A DNA stretch of 64,000 bases from Roridomyces roridus (lineage: Eukaryota; Basidiomycota; Agaricomycetes; Agaricales; Mycenaceae). The stretch covers positions 2,046,001 through 2,110,000 of the forward strand of contig JARKIF010000004.1 of the NCBI GenBank assembly GCA_029378245.1. Direction: 5' to 3'. The translations under genes were made by a program, and so were the position numbers. Shown piece by piece: positions 24,269 through 34,232 of the stretch; within the stretch, counting starts at the first letter, position 1, and every line of letters starts with the position of its first letter. The notes under the pieces are model-generated. The model was not told the origin of the DNA, did no database searches, and worked only from the letters and a program-made list of their open reading frames with translations.

Positions 24269-24760
24269 TGCGGTCTTTACAGGTGTTGGGAAGATCAAGA
24301 TCATAAGCAATGGAGACAGGGGACAGTGCCCCAAGTCCGTGGTGATGGTTAGCCACAAGAACTGTGGCGTCACTGATCTGAGCAGTTCGCGACAAATGAC
24401 TCATAATCAGCTTCTGATTGCCGAGTACCTCACCCAGGGCAGTGTATGTCAACATCTGATCCATAAATACTTCTGCCACGTCAGGACCTCTCTTATCCTC
24501 TCACCTACACCACACCCTATTCAATGTCTATACCAAGGGCTGAAATGCAGACTGGGACACATTTTCACATCTATGGCAAGTCAACATGGCCCAAGTCATG
24601 TGACAAGGGTCAGTACTGACCTGGCATTCAGGTGGCACCGGTGGTCAGGGTGGAGTAGGTGACCAACATGGGGGAGAAGGAGGTCTTGGTGAAGGGGGGC
24701 AGCTGTTTTATGGAAGTCAGATCACCAACTTGAAGTAAATTCCCAAGTGCTTCTGCAAGA
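24269..24760 (-). other. Minus-strand open frame interrupted by the long-TIR element
   Basis: A minus-strand open frame, from about 24479 downward, reads EVFMDQMLTYTALGEVLGNQ and continues to DLPNTCKDRI at the element boundary. If the element and one TA are removed, the frame continues across the junction into sequence at 21039 (VLKGMLLSFSTSARVWKW). That suggests the insertion landed in a former coding or open region. The product is not recognised. The region lies upstream of the NLR gene, on the opposite strand. Confidence 0.3.
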
Positions 24761-24919
24761 GCCAAATCTCACTGTACACAGTGTGTACTCACATGGCCAA
24801 GAACCAAGACATCAAGGCCAAATTGAACCCATCAGTATGTACCAAATAAATATATCTGAAGCTCACTAAGCAGATATCACAGCGCAGGAACAATGCCACA
24901 GTGCTCTGGCACTTGTCAG

Positions 24920-26911
24920 ATATCCTCTGGCATCCCAGATCTTCCAGGGCAGAAGGGAAATTTTTGACAAAATGCAACAGTACTTTTCCCAAGAACCCAA
25001 GAAGAGAAGGATTTTTGTCCTCCATGGGCTTGGTGGCTCTGGGAAAACTCAGGTGGCTTTGAAATTTCTAGAGTCAATCAATGGGTATGTGCTTGTTACA
25101 GAAAACACTGCTTATGATTAACAACTTTTCCAGGTTTACAAAGCGGTTCTTTGTGAATGCCAGCTCTCCGGAGGCTCTCAAAACATCCTTTATGAACATA
25201 GCAATTTCCCAGAGCTTTGGAAAGACACCAGAAGCTGGCTTTCAGTGGCTTATTTCTGAAGACAAAGAGTGGACTCTCCTCTTTGACAATGCAGATGATC
25301 CAAAACTGAAGTTATCCCCATTCTTCCCCCAATGCACCCATGGAAATATTATCATCACTTCCCGAAACCCACAACTAGCTGCTTATGGGCCTGCTTCTCA
25401 CTCACAGGTGGGAGACTTGGATGAAGAAAATGCGGTGCTTCTTCTTCTTGCAAGAGCGGTGAAGGAGCAGACAGATGAAAACCATCAATTAGCCACAGAC
25501 ATTGTACAGGTAGGTTGCAAGCTCCTCAGGCAATGATTTCATATTTAATCAAGATGCACAGGAGCTCTCATGCCTGCCTCTTGCAATTGTCCAGGCTGGG
25601 GCTTATATTGCCAAGTTTAAATGTCTCATCAATTATCTGTTGATCTACAGGAAAAACAAGGAAGAACTGCTGCAGCAGCACCCTGACCAGGCTCATGATA
25701 ACTATGAATGGACTGTCTATACAACCTGGCAAATTAGCTTTGAAAAACTGAGCCCAGTAGCTGCACATTTCTTACAACTCTGTGCTTTATTACACCACAG
25801 CAAAATTCCGGAGTCAATATTTGCCAAAGCCACTGAGTGGATAGTGAGCAATGAGGGGAATGAAACTAATTCACTGGAGGAAGTCAGAGAATTTCTTGCA
25901 AACTTTGTCTCAAGTTCAGGAAGTTTCTCAGAGCAATAGTATTTGAGGAATACTGTGGCAGAGATTGAGGAATATTCACTGCTTGAGAGGAATGAAACAA
26001 GCAATACACTAAGCATGCATCCACTTGTGCATCTGTGGTGCTCTGGCACCCAAGCCAATCGAGCCGCAGCACGGGGATGCATGACAAATATATTAGGGAT
26101 GGCAATAGCTCTTGGCTCTGGTGGATACTTGAATATGATTGGGCTGATGGATCATGTGAAAATGCTTGCCCCAGATGTGACAATGATAGATTCCAGATTC
26201 CAGAATGAATATGGACACAATCAACTGGAATTGGAGAGACAGCAGAGTTCATCTGGCAATGATCATCCTGACACTCTGAGTGCCATGGCCAACCTTGCAG
26301 TAACATACGGGCAACTGGGCCGGTATCAAGAGGCAGAGTGGCTCAAACTTTCTGTGCTTGAACAGTGTCAGAAAATCCTGGGTGATGACCATCCTGACAC
26401 ACTGCGTGCCATGGCCAGCCTTGCGGCAACATATGTGCGACTGGGCTGGTATCAAGAGGCAGAGCGGCTCGAACTTTCTGTGCTTGAACAGCGTCAGAAA
26501 ATCCTGGGTGATGACCATCCTGACATGCTGCGTGCCATGGCCGACCTTGCAGCAACATATGGGCAACTGGGCCGGTATCAAGAGGCAGAGTGGCTCGAAC
26601 TTTCTGTGCTTGAACAGCGTCAGAAAATCCTGGGTGCTCACCATCCTGACACGCTGACTGCCATGGCCAATCTTGACGTGACACTCCATAGCACCAGCAG
26701 CCACCAGGCAGCAGAAAATCTCCAACTCAAAGTTGTTGCCAAACACAGGGATGTCCTAGGGGCAGGCCATCCAGATACTCTCAAGGCTACCAGGGACTTG
26801 AAAGCTACACAGCCTGCTTTGGCCAAGGTCAAGGCTCCACAAAACACCGGTGTTGTTAACTGGCTCTCCAAGCTATTTTCCAGATTCAAATTCCCCTCCT
26901 CCAAGAAATAG
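24920..26911 (+). pseudogene. NLR-type STAND NTPase: NB-ARC plus TPR repeats, in-frame TAG
   Basis: The coding signal starts at an acceptor at about 24920. Exons run to about 25082, 25133-25509 and 25561 onward. The P-loop HGLGGSGKTQ is followed by LLFDNADDP (Walker B), NIIITSRNP (sensor) and LPLAIVQAGAYIA (GxP-like), the order of NB-ARC domains, then MHPLVHLW (winged-helix end) and three near-identical 42-residue tetratricopeptide repeats of the HPDTL.AMA.LA.TY..LG type, plus degenerate ones. The TAG at 25937-25939 splits the frame between FSEQ and YLRNTVAEIEEY, where related NLRs read through; both halves are in the same frame, so one substitution is enough. No N-terminal effector domain was found upstream, where only the interrupted minus-strand frame lies. 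Fungal NLRs act as cytosolic sensors in nonself recognition and cell death. Stop-codon readthrough or an assembly error could mean it is still active. Confidence 0.7.
26262..26640 (+). repeat. Three near-identical 126-bp TPR-coding repeats
   Basis: The block encoding HPDTLRAMA.LAATYGQLGR and YQEAEWLELSVLEQRQKILG recurs three times with a 126-bp period and very few differences, within the NLR relic. High nucleotide identity among TPR units is typical of recent repeat amplification or concerted evolution in fungal NLR ligand-binding regions. Confidence 0.75.
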
Positions 26912-27068
26912 GTGGAACAGTGCTGCCACGTGGCTTCCGCATCCTATAATTTGCACAAAAAAATGTATTGTTTAGATATCAATGTTTTGTAAAAGAAATT
27001 CTGGTCTAGACCTGCATCACCCTACACCTAAAAATGTGTACCATCCGCGATGGAGCGCCAATTGGCAC

Positions 27069-27674
27069 TAGTGATGTTCAGGGCCGGGCTGGGCCTAAAA
27101 GCCCGGGCTTGGGCTGGGCTTTGGCGGGCTTAGGCTTGACATTTCCCGAGCCCGAGCCCGAGCCCGCATCAAGCCCGGCCCAAGCCTCAAGCCCGGGCTC
27201 GAGCCTGGGCTTGGTACAAGTTTTTTTCTTCTACTAGGAGACTTGCTTAAAGAGTGGGTGTAAATGTATCTCTTGCATTGTCTGTGGCTGATTCAACCTG
27301 TATTAAAAGATAGAGGCTCAATCAGCCAAAACATACACTCTTCCCGTGGGCGGAGTCATGCCGGCAGAAGCCGAAGCCTGATCTTGGAGCAGATCAGAGA
27401 ATATTCTGAATATGGGTGAGTCAACCCACCTATTCGGCAGCAAATGACATTCGGCAAGTGATAACCCGGCGCCGGAGAGCTTGCCGAGCACCAGTGATTC
27501 GGCCTGCCTGATACACAGCCAAGCCCGGGCCTGGCGGGCTTCGGCGGGCCTGAGATTTCCCAAGCCCGAGCCCTGGGCCCTGTCAAGCCTGATGTCGGGC
27601 CGGGCTGGGCTTGATGAAGCCCGGGCCGGGCTTGGTCGGGCTTTCGGGCTCAAGCCCGGCCCTGAACATCACTA
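27069..27674. mobile_element. hAT MITE, 606 bp, GCCCGGGCTTGGG-rich
   Basis: TIR TAGTGATGTTCAGGGCCGGG at 27069 and its complement (CCTGAACATCACTA) ending at 27674, flanked by the exact 8-bp duplication ATTGGCAC at 27061-27068 and 27675-27682. Both arms are dominated by degenerate GCCCGGGCTTGGGC repeats in inverted orientation, so the element can fold into a long hairpin. The centre is AT-rich. The same architecture occurs at 56457-57069. Long GC frames on both strands are artefacts of the repeat. Confidence 0.85.
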
Positions 27675-27829
27675 ATTGGCACCTTGTTTGACACAACAGG
27701 GGGTAGACTTCTGACCAACTTCTGACCAAGTAATATTGAAGTAATGATCCATCATTCACAACTGAGACTGTCTCCACCGAAAACGGTCAACACGATCACA
27801 ATCCCAGTTTTCTTTTCCATTCAATGTCC

Positions 27830-28055
27830 GCATGTACTCCGTGGCTCTGCTTCCGATGGCGATTGTACACGAGAAAAAGTCTCTCGATCATCCCGCCCCT
27901 CGTTCAAGCACCGTCTCTTTGATTTCTACCGACGTATTCTCCGACTCGCTCACGCTCATGTCGCTTGGAGTCGAGTTCATCTACCTGTCCTCTCCAATCT
28001 TTCCGAGCTCCAACGTCTCCGTAAAGACGAGGATCCCTTGCTTTCTTGTATAAAA
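27830..28055 (+). repeat. Dispersed repeat, related to 6241-6480
   Basis: Plus-strand counterpart of the block at 6241-6480, with shared strings TTTGATTTCTACCGACGTA, TCATCTACCTGTCCTCTCC and GAGCTCCAACGTCTCCGTAA. It stands directly before the Mutator-like insertion, and the T-arm repeat cluster 2 resumes after that insertion. Confidence 0.55.
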
Positions 28056-28059
28056 TACT

Positions 28060-29551
28060 AGGGTGTGGTTTTTAACTCTGGTTTATTAACCGGTTAATTA
28101 CAGCTCTTTGCATAATTGATGACAGTGAGCCAAAAAAAAACAATTCACAACATTTCGGTCAAAATGCACTTTTTGCTTGAATACCGTGCCTCTCGTACTT
28201 GGTGGAGCTGTCCAGCACTCTCGGCATCATGTAATAGTGGCTATCTGTCAACTATGGCCTTTAAACGGCCCAAATCGGCCCCACAGCCTGTGTCGGATCG
28301 AAATACCGAAATCAACACGGAAGCAAAAGGCATGCTTCTTTTCGCTGCCACGTCTCTCTCTTCCCAGCTCTTCCCTCCTTGCCCGCCCGACACGACCGCC
28401 CCATCCTTCTACCAGCCTCCTGCCCTGCCGACCAATCGCTGCGCTCCGAAGGCGCCACTTGGAGCCCCGCGACTTGATTGATACTCACACCACTTGCTCG
28501 CCCACTTGGATCTACCACGCTCCACCAGACTGGCTCCCGACTGCCCATTGACGTGAGCCGACGACGTCAAAGCCCACCGACGCGAACGAAGATATCACCT
28601 CACTCGGAACGCCCCGCCTTGGGCTGCCTCTTAACGTCAGCCAACGGGCAGCTTGGCCCTTGGTCTGGACGGCGGAAACGGGAAAGGAGGAATGGCCCCG
28701 GGAAGGGCGGGTGGGACAGTAGTCGGCTCACGAGGGTGTGTACACTGCATGAAGGGCGAGGGAGGCTTGGCGAGAGAGGGGCACGGAGCCGCGAGCATTG
28801 TAAAGGTGCCATTTTGTCGTATCTTTGTTATTCGTTAGAACCTTTATCCACCCTTCATTCTGCCATTCTTCATCTCGAGAATGGGCCCTGCCAAGGCATA
28901 TTGTGTGTCCTATCCATCCCCAGCCCACCCAGACCCGTGGCTCCGCGCTAGAGACGGAGAGACATTCGTTTGATCAAACTTGCGCGATCATGAGCAGGAA
29001 AGCTTCGTTCTGAGCCGTTCCACAGCCGTTTCATGCCATCCCAACGACGTAGAGAAGGGATCTTATCATAAGAATGTCACCTGCATAGCATACAATCCCT
29101 AAAGCGCGCTGGGAGGCTCACAAACGAACAAAAAAACTGATTTTCCGAAATGTTGTGAGTTGTTTTCTTTTTTTTGCTCACTGTCATCAATTATGCAAAC
29201 AGCTGTAACCGGCGTTTATAAACGCGGTTTTTAAATGTTTGGGCAAAATCGTCAGTTTATAAATGCCATGACATAATTGCTGGCGGATCAAATACGCTTT
29301 GATCCAGGCCTGATCGCCGTCTGATGTGCCTTTTGGGAGCAACCATGGCCTCTTGGGGGCCAATCATGTTGCAATCATGGGCTTCTGATGTGCACAGAGG
29401 ACTACGGGAGGAGGTGGAGAAGAGCCCGAGCAAAAAATTCATCTGCAAAGTCATTTTGGGGCTTTCTGGAGGCTGGTTTATAAACGGGCTGGTTTGCAAA
29501 CCAGGTTTATAAACCAGTTTTTAATGGCTGGGGAATTAAAAACCACACCCT
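28060..29551. mobile_element. Mutator-like non-autonomous element, 1.5 kb
   Basis: Ends AGGGTGTGGTTTTTAA (28060) and TTAAAAACCACACCCT (29551) are inverted repeats, flanked by the exact 10-bp duplication ATAAAATACT at 28050-28059 and 29552-29561. A 9-11 bp duplication points to the Mutator (MULE) superfamily. A longer subterminal inverted repeat (TTTGCATAATTGATGACAGT at about 28110 and its complement at about 29180) is displaced on the right by about 330 bp of extra sequence, probably a further insertion. The middle, about 28280-29000, is GC-rich and unlike the AT-rich arms, reminiscent of captured host DNA (Pack-MULE style). No transposase and no recognisable domain. Confidence 0.75.
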
Positions 29552-30190
29552 ATAAAATACTCTATATATATCAAGTGAACGCCGAACCTCCAACTTGTGT
29601 TTGGCTGAAAACCGCTGTACCTTCTGGTGTATCATCTATTTACTCTCCCTCTCTGCCGGCGTTGGGAATCATTGATAATTTGACTGAAAAACAAGCCTAC
29701 ATGGCCAACCATTACCCAGCCCCGAATCGAACAGGACATGTTCACTTGAGCCAGCTGTTGACTGAGCTTGTAACTGCCGTGGATGCACACCATGTGCTGC
29801 TAGGTGTGCCAGTGAACGCCTTTGCATTAGCAAGTTCAATTTACCCAGCAACCATTTACACTCCTTTGAGTCTTCGCATCTAGTTTCTCACGATACAGCT
29901 GACGAACAAGTATGTAGCTGTATGTACTTCGCATCTGGGCCTTCGACTGGCGCAAAAAAAGGAGATCATTTTGACCCGCCAACACCCAGTCTAGAGTCGA
30001 ACAGGGTCCGTGCACCGTCAAATTGGGAGTGCCAGAAGCAAACGGGAGGCTGTGGGAGAAGTGCATCACCAAACCCCGAGTCGAACGGGGACAACGTCTG
30101 TGCTCATATATTGCAAGTGGATGCACCCCAGGTGCTGCTGGGCGATACAGACCACACTTCGTATCGCCTAGTTAGTGTCCAGTGAACTCG
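29552..30190 (-). repeat. T-arm repeat cluster 2 (three units, inverted)
   Basis: Minus-strand T-arm cores at about 29722-29732, 29994-30003 and 30075-30085, with the same accessory blocks as cluster 1 (complement of GGCTCAAGTGGACATGTCC at about 29733, CACACCATGTGCTGCT at about 29788, AATTTGACGGTGCACGGACC at about 30015). The order and inverted orientation match cluster 1, and the SDR copy B follows directly. The cluster is thus part of the inverted segmental duplication. Confidence 0.65.
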
Positions 30191-30354
30191 CAAAACGTGG
30201 CAGGAACGTCGGTTTGGGCGACTCGGAAAGCAAGATGATACCACCGAGGACCTACGGCACAGCAACAACTTTCGAAATTTCGTGGGCGGTGAGCGATGTT
30301 CAATTGGAATTTCATCGACACGATGTCTACATCGAACTGATTACGCGCACAACA

Positions 30355-31522
30355 TCACCACTTTTCGTGCGCCGGACGGACTGGAAGGAGGTCAAACATA
30401 CCATGGTCCAAGGAAAATAAAACGCACGATCGAGCTCCCACGTCCAAGCGCTCTTGTGTTGGTTGACACGGTACAGGTAGGACTGCATGAAAGTGTGAGT
30501 ATATTGAACTCCACCCGAGGCAAGACGAACCTGCGCAATGCTCTCGGGGCTCAGGCCTGAGGGTGGGTTGCCATTGGAAAGTGCGGAGCCGGTCATGATT
30601 TCTTTCATTCAAGTCACTATCATCTGAGCAAGGTCAAGACGGCCAACGTACGCCCGTCGATGATGGCCTTGAGGATTCAGTCGAAAGATAGAAAGCAAAG
30701 GGAAGATACGCACATGAGCAACCTATCCTCAAATATCAGCCCAGTGTCCACGAAGAATGCAACCCAACTCACATGTATATCATTTTTGCCAAATTCCTTC
30801 GCAAGGGACTGACTCAGCGCCCTGGCCCCAAACTTGCCTATCGAAAACGCAGACGTCATGGCATTGCCCCGCGTACTCGCCGTCGCACCGGTGAATATAA
30901 GCGTCCCGCGCGCAGGGTTCTCTGCGTCGACGGTGTTTTGTTTGAATTGTACTGCGCTGACGTTGGTATCGAGAGCTACGAGGATGAATCAGTGTCTGAG
31001 TGAATGGACGGCAGGAACGGACATTCTTGCACCTCCTCAGGTGTTACTTGTAGGAACGGCTTCCACACGGCGTATCCGACATTCCACAGCGCGGCTCGCG
31101 AGTCGCAGAGAGTATTTGGAGTCGGGGAAGTGGGACCTTATAGCTGAGAAAGTCGAGGTGAAATCCTTTGGCGTGTAAGATGGCATGCAGAACGAGGCCG
31201 CCTGACAATTGTTAGCCGCGCGAATCCCGAGCCGAGTTTGTCACTGGCTGGCTAACATCTCCGCCGCTGCCTTTAAGCTCAGCGGTGAGGGCGTCCAAAG
31301 AACCTTGTCTCCGGGCCAGCAAAACAACGCTATATCCCGCTTTGGAGAAGGTTCGTCTGTGAGGGATAAGTAATGGGGGCGAATGGATTCAGGCGAGTGC
31401 TGACGCGGCGGCTGCCCCAGTTCCAGCGGCATTCCCGATACCTGAGGGGTATTCAGGCTGATGGATGAAGAAACAGAGGAATCAGCACCTGCAACGACGA
31501 AGAGAGGCCGAATGGCAGCCAT
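30355..31522 (-). pseudogene. SDR, inactivated inverted copy (copy B)
   Basis: Full-length relative of the SDR at 1881-3081 on the opposite strand: ATG 31522, terminal LRPAHEKW and TGA at 30355-30357, with the same intron positions. Two lesions are visible. A 7-bp insertion at about 31097-31112 (within the LRAALWNVG segment) shifts the frame, and 27 bp are missing at about 30945-30965, removing the helix AFAFSREAIL. The Rossmann and active-site segments (SAFSIGKFGARALSQSLAKE) are otherwise conserved. Cross-exon expression seems unlikely. Confidence 0.75.
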
Positions 31523-31681
31523 TGGTGGTGGTTGAAGACAAGGACGAATGCCGTGCTTCGGATCACTACATCATTTCTGCCACCTCTCTTCCCACCACCA
31601 TGTCTGCTAACTCAGCCGCTCTCAGATTCTTGTGAGTAGACGCGTCGTTTCCCGATGCTCTCACCCACCGTTCAAAGCAAC

Positions 31682-32769
31682 ATGTCCATCTTTCCACACG
31701 ACGCGCTTTTCGTACATCTGTCCGCCCAAGACCTCGTCCGACTCAGGCGCACCAGCAAACGGATCTACATGCTCATCCACGACGTCTGCTTCAATATCAC
31801 GCGCCTCCTGGTCCCATTCTTTGGCACCGACGCGGAAGTGGCACGTTTCCAGGGCGTGCAGGCGGAGACGAGCACCCTCATATCGGGTTCCACCGCGCTC
31901 CAATTCTTCAACCCGATCACTTATTATCTAGGGTCGGATCTCGACATCTACGCACATCGCGTGTCTGCAAGAGGCCCTGTCGAATTCTTACTCCAGAACG
32001 GCTACACCTACCTCGCGCGTAGTTGGCAAGACACCGACGTCTTTCAACAACTCGTATACTCCGTTGCGGACAAAGAACCAAACTACCTCGGTCGCGGTAT
32101 TGCCGACGTGCTGGATTTCTATAAGGGTGGAAAGAAGGTGCAACTCATTATCGGAGAACGGACACCCATGGAGACAATCCTTAGTTTCCCTACCAGTGAG
32201 TCATGCATGTCCTCTCATCGTCCCGGCTAACAGGCCCCAGCCTGTGTTATGAACTTCATCTCGCATAAATCGGCCTACGCACTGTATCCCCGCACCACCT
32301 TCATCCACAAAAAAGCGCTCATCATCGAGACTGTCGGCGCTGGGCAAGAAGCAGGCCGCAAGAAGTACAGGGATCGCGGGTAGCAGCTGTTCAAGCTCCC
32401 GTCCGTGAGCCATCGCTCTGAAATCGGCGTCCGTGTCCTCCGCTGGGTTGGAGATCGGTTTACGTGGAAGATGCCCATTTCGAACGCGCATATGACCGTG
32501 GACATGAGCCCGCTCACTTCCTGGTTGATTGACTGCGACGGTGTCACGACCGAGACGCGGTGGTGGAATTCGCGCTCTATCGTTGTTCAGCACCGCAAAT
32601 ATCTTCTGGCAGATAGAGACCCGTATGCAATAGCGGATCTCGTTCGGGAAGCCCAGTGAGTGTGCCTTTCCTTTATCGTGGACCAAGTTCTCATTTAGTG
32701 TATGTGCAGATCCGGACAGGAGCTTCTTCAACTTGTGAGGGAACACCGCGAGGCGTTGGCGAGCGATGA
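31682..32769 (+). pseudogene. Nucleotidyltransferase-fold gene, inactivated inverted copy (copy B)
   Basis: Exons 31682-~32193, ~32241-32656 and ~32711-32769 match copy A exon for exon; GSTALQFF and GSDLDIY are intact. In exon 2 a TAG at 32381-32383 replaces the Trp codon that copy A has in AERGWELIHW (here RDRG-stop-QLFKLP). The frame remains open on both sides of this stop, so it is a single nonsense change removing the C-terminal part. It is head to head with SDR copy B across 31523-31681, as in copy A. Confidence 0.75.
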
Positions 32770-32839
32770 AATGTACTCTTGATATTGGACGAGTTGTGTA
32801 TTTTTCTTCAGTGCTGATAACATGCTGTTCGCTGCTTCC

Positions 32840-34232
32840 CATTCGATATCAGTCAAAGACGGTGCCAGTCTGGACGCTTTCCGGGATTTCAAATTCAGCA
32901 ATACAAGTCTGCGTGCGCACGGCAAGCTCCTACACTCGAGAACCCGGCGTCCAACTCGGGGCTGGGAGATGCCCACAACCTTCGGCGCCGGACTTTTGTT
33001 GACCAGGCCTGAGGCCCGAGCTTTACAGTCCTACTTGCTTGGTGGCCCAGCTAGCACCCTCCCTGGTTCGATTCCGGTGTCGAGTGTTCAGCCGCTCCGA
33101 CTCGCTCGCACGATTCTTTTAGCAGCGGTTGGGCTGCGGGATGTTTACAATCCACAAGAACGACTACCGTTTTCTTGAATCCAGAGGAGTCCATTCATCG
33201 TTGACTCTTTCTTGGCATTTGCCGTCCACATAGATCAGTTTGCCGGATACGGATTCGGAACCGTCCAATTCACATGGGGTGCACACACGCCGTGACTGTC
33301 CGCCATAGTTAGGCAGGTTTCGACCCGTTCGAGTCGGGGACGGGTGATGAGACTTCAGCCTAGTGTGGGGCGGCAGGGCAGAATGATGGCAAATCACGGC
33401 GGAAATGGCAGATCAAAAATTGATGATGTGCTGTTTTCCGATAATTTCAAGCTATTCTGCCCTTCAAGACCATTGCGCACGGTGCTTAGTGGCCTCAAAA
33501 TGCTTCCTTGGTCGGTGGGGTGCTCTCTTCACCCTTTCCGAGCTCAATCAGATATGACCGGATCTGTTTGATGGAATCGGCAAGTCGGCCCGGGCCTTCT
33601 TTAGTCGAGATAATGTTTGCGGGTATGTAAACATGCACTTTCCTGGGCTTCACCACCGGTCATGCTGGGAAGGAGGTCCAATGCATCCGGAACAAGCCAG
33701 AAATGAATCAATAACATTATACTTCTGCCATATTCTGCCAAGTCTCCTCGGAGGTTGCCATTCTGCCTGCCATTCTGCCCTGCCGTTTGGCAGAATGGCA
33801 GCATTCTGCCCACCACACTACTTCAGCCGTACAGCGTACAAACACTTTTTGAACGCCAACCCCAAGACGAATCTGCGACGCACTGTCTGTATGTACATCA
33901 AGTATACACTTCACGTACATAATACTTGCATGCGGTTCCTTGCCGTCCCACCCCTGCCAAGTCGCAGCGCAGAGGTGCGATTGACTGACATGGCCTTCTT
34001 CGATTCGAGGCTGGTCCCTATATGCAAACGCGGCTTTCATTTTGGCTCACAGGTTGGTATGTAACATGGATCCGCTCGGGCCGCGACGGTGCTCGCTTCG
34101 CAGTGTGCCGTTTTTGTAAGTCGATTCCGTCACTTGGCATAAATAAGACACAAGACACAAAAAGCCCCGAAGGGTATCTCAGCGAGTATACGCTTGTAGC
34201 TAGCAGCAGGATTGGCAGGCTTATACGGGGTT
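32840..34232. other. Repeat-derived intergenic region
   Basis: Contains T-arm-like motifs on plus at about 32950 (diverged) and 33326 (GTTCGAGTCGGGGACGGG), a GGTTCGATTCC perfect pol III B-box at 33065-33075 without a complete tRNA around it, and another TTCGATTCGAGGCTGG at about 33998. Between 33650 and 33830 a TTCTGCC/GGCAGAAT repeat forms local inverted repeats. No gene seen; the open frames (up to 143 codons) look random. Confidence 0.45.

Noticed and set aside
26249..26746. Minus-strand 165-codon frame with internal repeats
   Set aside because: It is the antisense shadow of the TPR repeats of the NLR gene.
27034..27653. Long Pro/Gly/Ala-rich frames on both strands
   Set aside because: They are translations of the GCCCGGGCTTGGG arms of the hAT MITE.
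33010..33085. Possible tRNA gene ending in GGTTCGATTCC at 33065
   Set aside because: The B-box is perfect, but no acceptor stem, D-arm or anticodon arm can be folded upstream; treated as part of the repeat-derived region.
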